This document shows positions 4,875 to 5,829 of a stretch of 5,829 nt of DNA, one piece after another. Each line of letters starts with the position of its first letter. Position 1 is the first letter of the stretch. The notes under the pieces are model-generated. The model had not been told where the DNA came from and searched no databases. It saw only the letters and a list, made by a program, of their open reading frames with translations. The position numbers were made by a program, and so were the translations under genes. The DNA comes from UBA4717 sp002404395 (GTDB lineage Bacteria; Bacillota; Clostridia; Oscillospirales; CAG-272). The stretch covers positions 1 to 5,829 of the forward strand of contig CALFNW010000144.1 in the NCBI GenBank assembly GCA_937902275.1, given 5' to 3'.

Positions 4875-5640
4875 CGAGTTATCCCCCAAGGATTTTTTCA
4901 GAAATGTAAGCAATTTGTTTAAACAACCCGAAAAGCGTAATTATTTTACCTCGGCGGTAATCGTTGCCGGCGGAGTGGGCAAGCGCACGGGTTTGGAGCT
5001 TCCTAAACAGCACGTGTTGCTTTGCGGCAGACCGGCTGTGACATATACGCTTGAAGCTTTTGAAAAGAGCCATGCGATCAGCGAGATCGTAGTGGTATGC
5101 CTTGAAGGTGAAGAGCGATTATATCGCAACTATGCCGAAAAATACGGTATAAGTAAGCTTTCTCGCGTTGTATGCGGAGGCAAGACCCGACAGGAGTCCT
5201 CGCGCATCGGCGTTGAGGCGGTTAATGCCGAATGTGAATTTGTTGCGATCCACGACGCGGCAAGATGCCTGATAACAACGGAAGATATTGAAAAAACGGT
5301 GCGCACGGCATATCGCTATAATGCTTCGGTAGCGGCAGTCAGAGCGAACGATACCGTTAAAATTGCCGATCCCGATGGCTTTGTCGGCAGAACGCCCGAT
5401 CGAAACAGAGTCTATCTTGCACAGACCCCTCAGGTAATGAAGCACGATATATATGAAGCCGCCGTGCAGCTTGCACAACGCGACGGATATACCGGCACCG
5501 ACGACTCATCGCTTGCCGAACGACTCGGATATAAGGTAAAAATATGTGTTACCGAGTTTCCAAACTTTAAGATTACGACCGCAAGCGACATTGTTGCCGC
5601 CGAAGCGATATTGAAAAAGCGCTGTAACGGAGAATCCTGA
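4855..5640 (+). CDS. ispD: 2-C-methyl-D-erythritol 4-phosphate cytidylyltransferase
   Basis: IspD transfers CMP from CTP to 2-C-methyl-D-erythritol 4-phosphate, the third step of the MEP pathway, in the cytoplasm. It supplies isoprenoids, including the undecaprenyl carrier for cell-wall synthesis. The 261-residue protein has the nucleotide-binding start AVIVAGGVGKRTGLELPKQ (34-52, with R44 and K51), HDAAR (133-137), DRNRVYLAQTPQ (182-193), TDDSSLAERLG (215-225) and NFKITTASD (237-245, with K239). About 30 residues precede the catalytic fold and are charged with no membrane segment; such extensions occur in Clostridia as far as I recall. HDAAR is followed by Cys138, where proline is usual, and the glycine-rich loop reads KRTG rather than the common RMG. 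The related ribitol-5-phosphate cytidylyltransferase TarI is the alternative, but HDAAR and the lack of any teichoic acid genes favour IspD. It overlaps the VanY-like gene by 20 bp. Confidence 0.9.
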   Translation: MMEFKHNELSPKDFFRNVSNLFKQPEKRNYFTSAVIVAGGVGKRTGLELPKQHVLLCGRPAVTYTLEAFEKSHAISEIVVVCLEGEERLYRNYAEKYGISKLSRVVCGGKTRQESSRIGVEAVNAECEFVAIHDAARCLITTEDIEKTVRTAYRYNASVAAVRANDTVKIADPDGFVGRTPDRNRVYLAQTPQVMKHDIYEAAVQLAQRDGYTGTDDSSLAERLGYKVKICVTEFPNFKITTASDIVAAEAILKKRCNGES

Positions 5641-5652
5641 AGCGGTAAATTG

Positions 5653-5704
5653 AGCCGACAATACGAAAGAGCGCGGATCGCTTGTGTGCGTCGCGACGTC
5701 GGCT
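5653..5704. repeat. Spaced inverted repeat AGCCGAC / GTCGGCT
   Basis: AGCCGAC (5653-5659) and GTCGGCT (5698-5704) are perfectly complementary across 38 bases just after ispD. The interior holds a small stem AGCG (5670-5673) / CGCT (5679-5682) and the 10-bp palindrome CGTCGCGACG (5689-5698). The arms match the core of the short palindromes elsewhere in the window, but with a long insert instead of a three-base loop. The role is unknown; a structured 3' untranslated region is one possibility. Confidence 0.45.
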
Positions 5705-5718
5705 TTGGCTTTAGATCA

Positions 5719-5769
5719 TGCGGCGGAAAGCGCAATGAAGCTTGCCGCAGTTTGACGAACAAGTTTTTT
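5719..5769 (+). terminator. Possible weak terminator after ispD
   Basis: TGCGGC (5719-5724) and GCCGCA (5744-5749) form a stem extended inward by AAGC (5728-5731) and GCTT (5740-5743). A run of six T lies at 5764-5769, but 14 bases separate it from the stem, so this is not a classic intrinsic terminator. AAAGCGC (5727-5733) and GCGCTTT (5771-5777) offer a competing fold. The call is tentative. Confidence 0.25.
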
Positions 5770-5829
5770 CGCGCTTTGTAGGTTTGTCAATGATGTGTTA
5801 CAAAAATCAGAAAACTTCGCCGTTGGATA

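Larger units (their letters stand above)
5641..5829. other. 3' intergenic region, no gene recognised
   Basis: No credible coding region or RNA gene is visible in these 189 bp. The ispD frame stays open for 46 codons past its TGA, to a TAG at 5779-5781, with a Cys/Arg-rich composition and no plausible start, so I treat it as chance. TTGAC (5752-5756) and GTCAA (5786-5790) form a spaced dyad, but no convincing -10 box accompanies either as a promoter. Confidence 0.5.

Noticed and set aside
4337..4913. Long minus-strand open frames across the repeat array
   Set aside because: They mirror the periodic sense sequence, giving repetitive antisense translations with no ribosome sites; the sense frame has clear catalytic motifs.
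5752..5780. A promoter TTGACG-N17-TTTGTA
   Set aside because: The -10 match is poor and no gene start follows within the window; the reverse-strand TTGACA also lacks a good -10.
5641..5781. Readthrough extension of ispD or a small gene after it
   Set aside because: The frame is open for 46 codons, but this is likely enough by chance, there is no spaced ribosome site, and IspD is already complete at its normal C-terminus.

Overview
The window looks like a chromosomal segment of a Gram-positive anaerobe of the Clostridia, probably an Oscillospirales/Ruminococcaceae-like gut lineage. This is inferred from the moderate G+C, strong sigma-A type promoters with AG-rich ribosome binding sites, a VanY-type carboxypeptidase anchored by one N-terminal membrane segment, and an IspD with a short N-terminal extension. 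No species can be named from the sequence alone. Nothing indicates a phage, plasmid or insertion sequence.

Left half (minus strand, reading leftward from about 2775): an ABC exporter cluster. First comes a DrrA/NatA-type ATPase with a TTG start (2696-1791), then its ABC-2 type permease (1735-842), then a second ATPase of the EcsA/BcrA type (791-87). The partner permease of the second ATPase is probably beyond the left edge. A near-consensus promoter (TTGACT-N17-TATAAT) drives the cluster, and two related operator-like dyads sit at and just after the expected transcription start.

Centre (2697-3033): a 337-bp divergent intergenic region with two strong promoters facing apart and several small dyads.

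Right half (plus strand): a 71-residue zinc-ribbon protein (3034-3249), a membrane-anchored VanY-like D-Ala-D-Ala carboxypeptidase (3303-4874) and IspD of the MEP isoprenoid pathway (4855-5640). The VanY gene ends in an array of ten 36-bp repeats encoding a Ser/Glu/Asp-rich tail. The last two genes overlap by 20 bp, so the three genes are probably one operon. VanY trims peptidoglycan stem peptides, and IspD feeds isoprenoid synthesis, including the undecaprenyl lipid carrier, so a cell-envelope theme is plausible but inferred. The final 189 bp hold no gene but several inverted repeats.

The most notable signals are the repeat-tailed VanY with no visible wall-sorting signal, a small family of GTCGGC/GCCGAC palindromes in intergenic positions, the paired operator-like dyads before the ABC cluster, and the uncharacterised zinc-ribbon gene with a palindrome between two Shine-Dalgarno-like motifs. 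I did not find convincing evidence of a wholly new multi-gene system.
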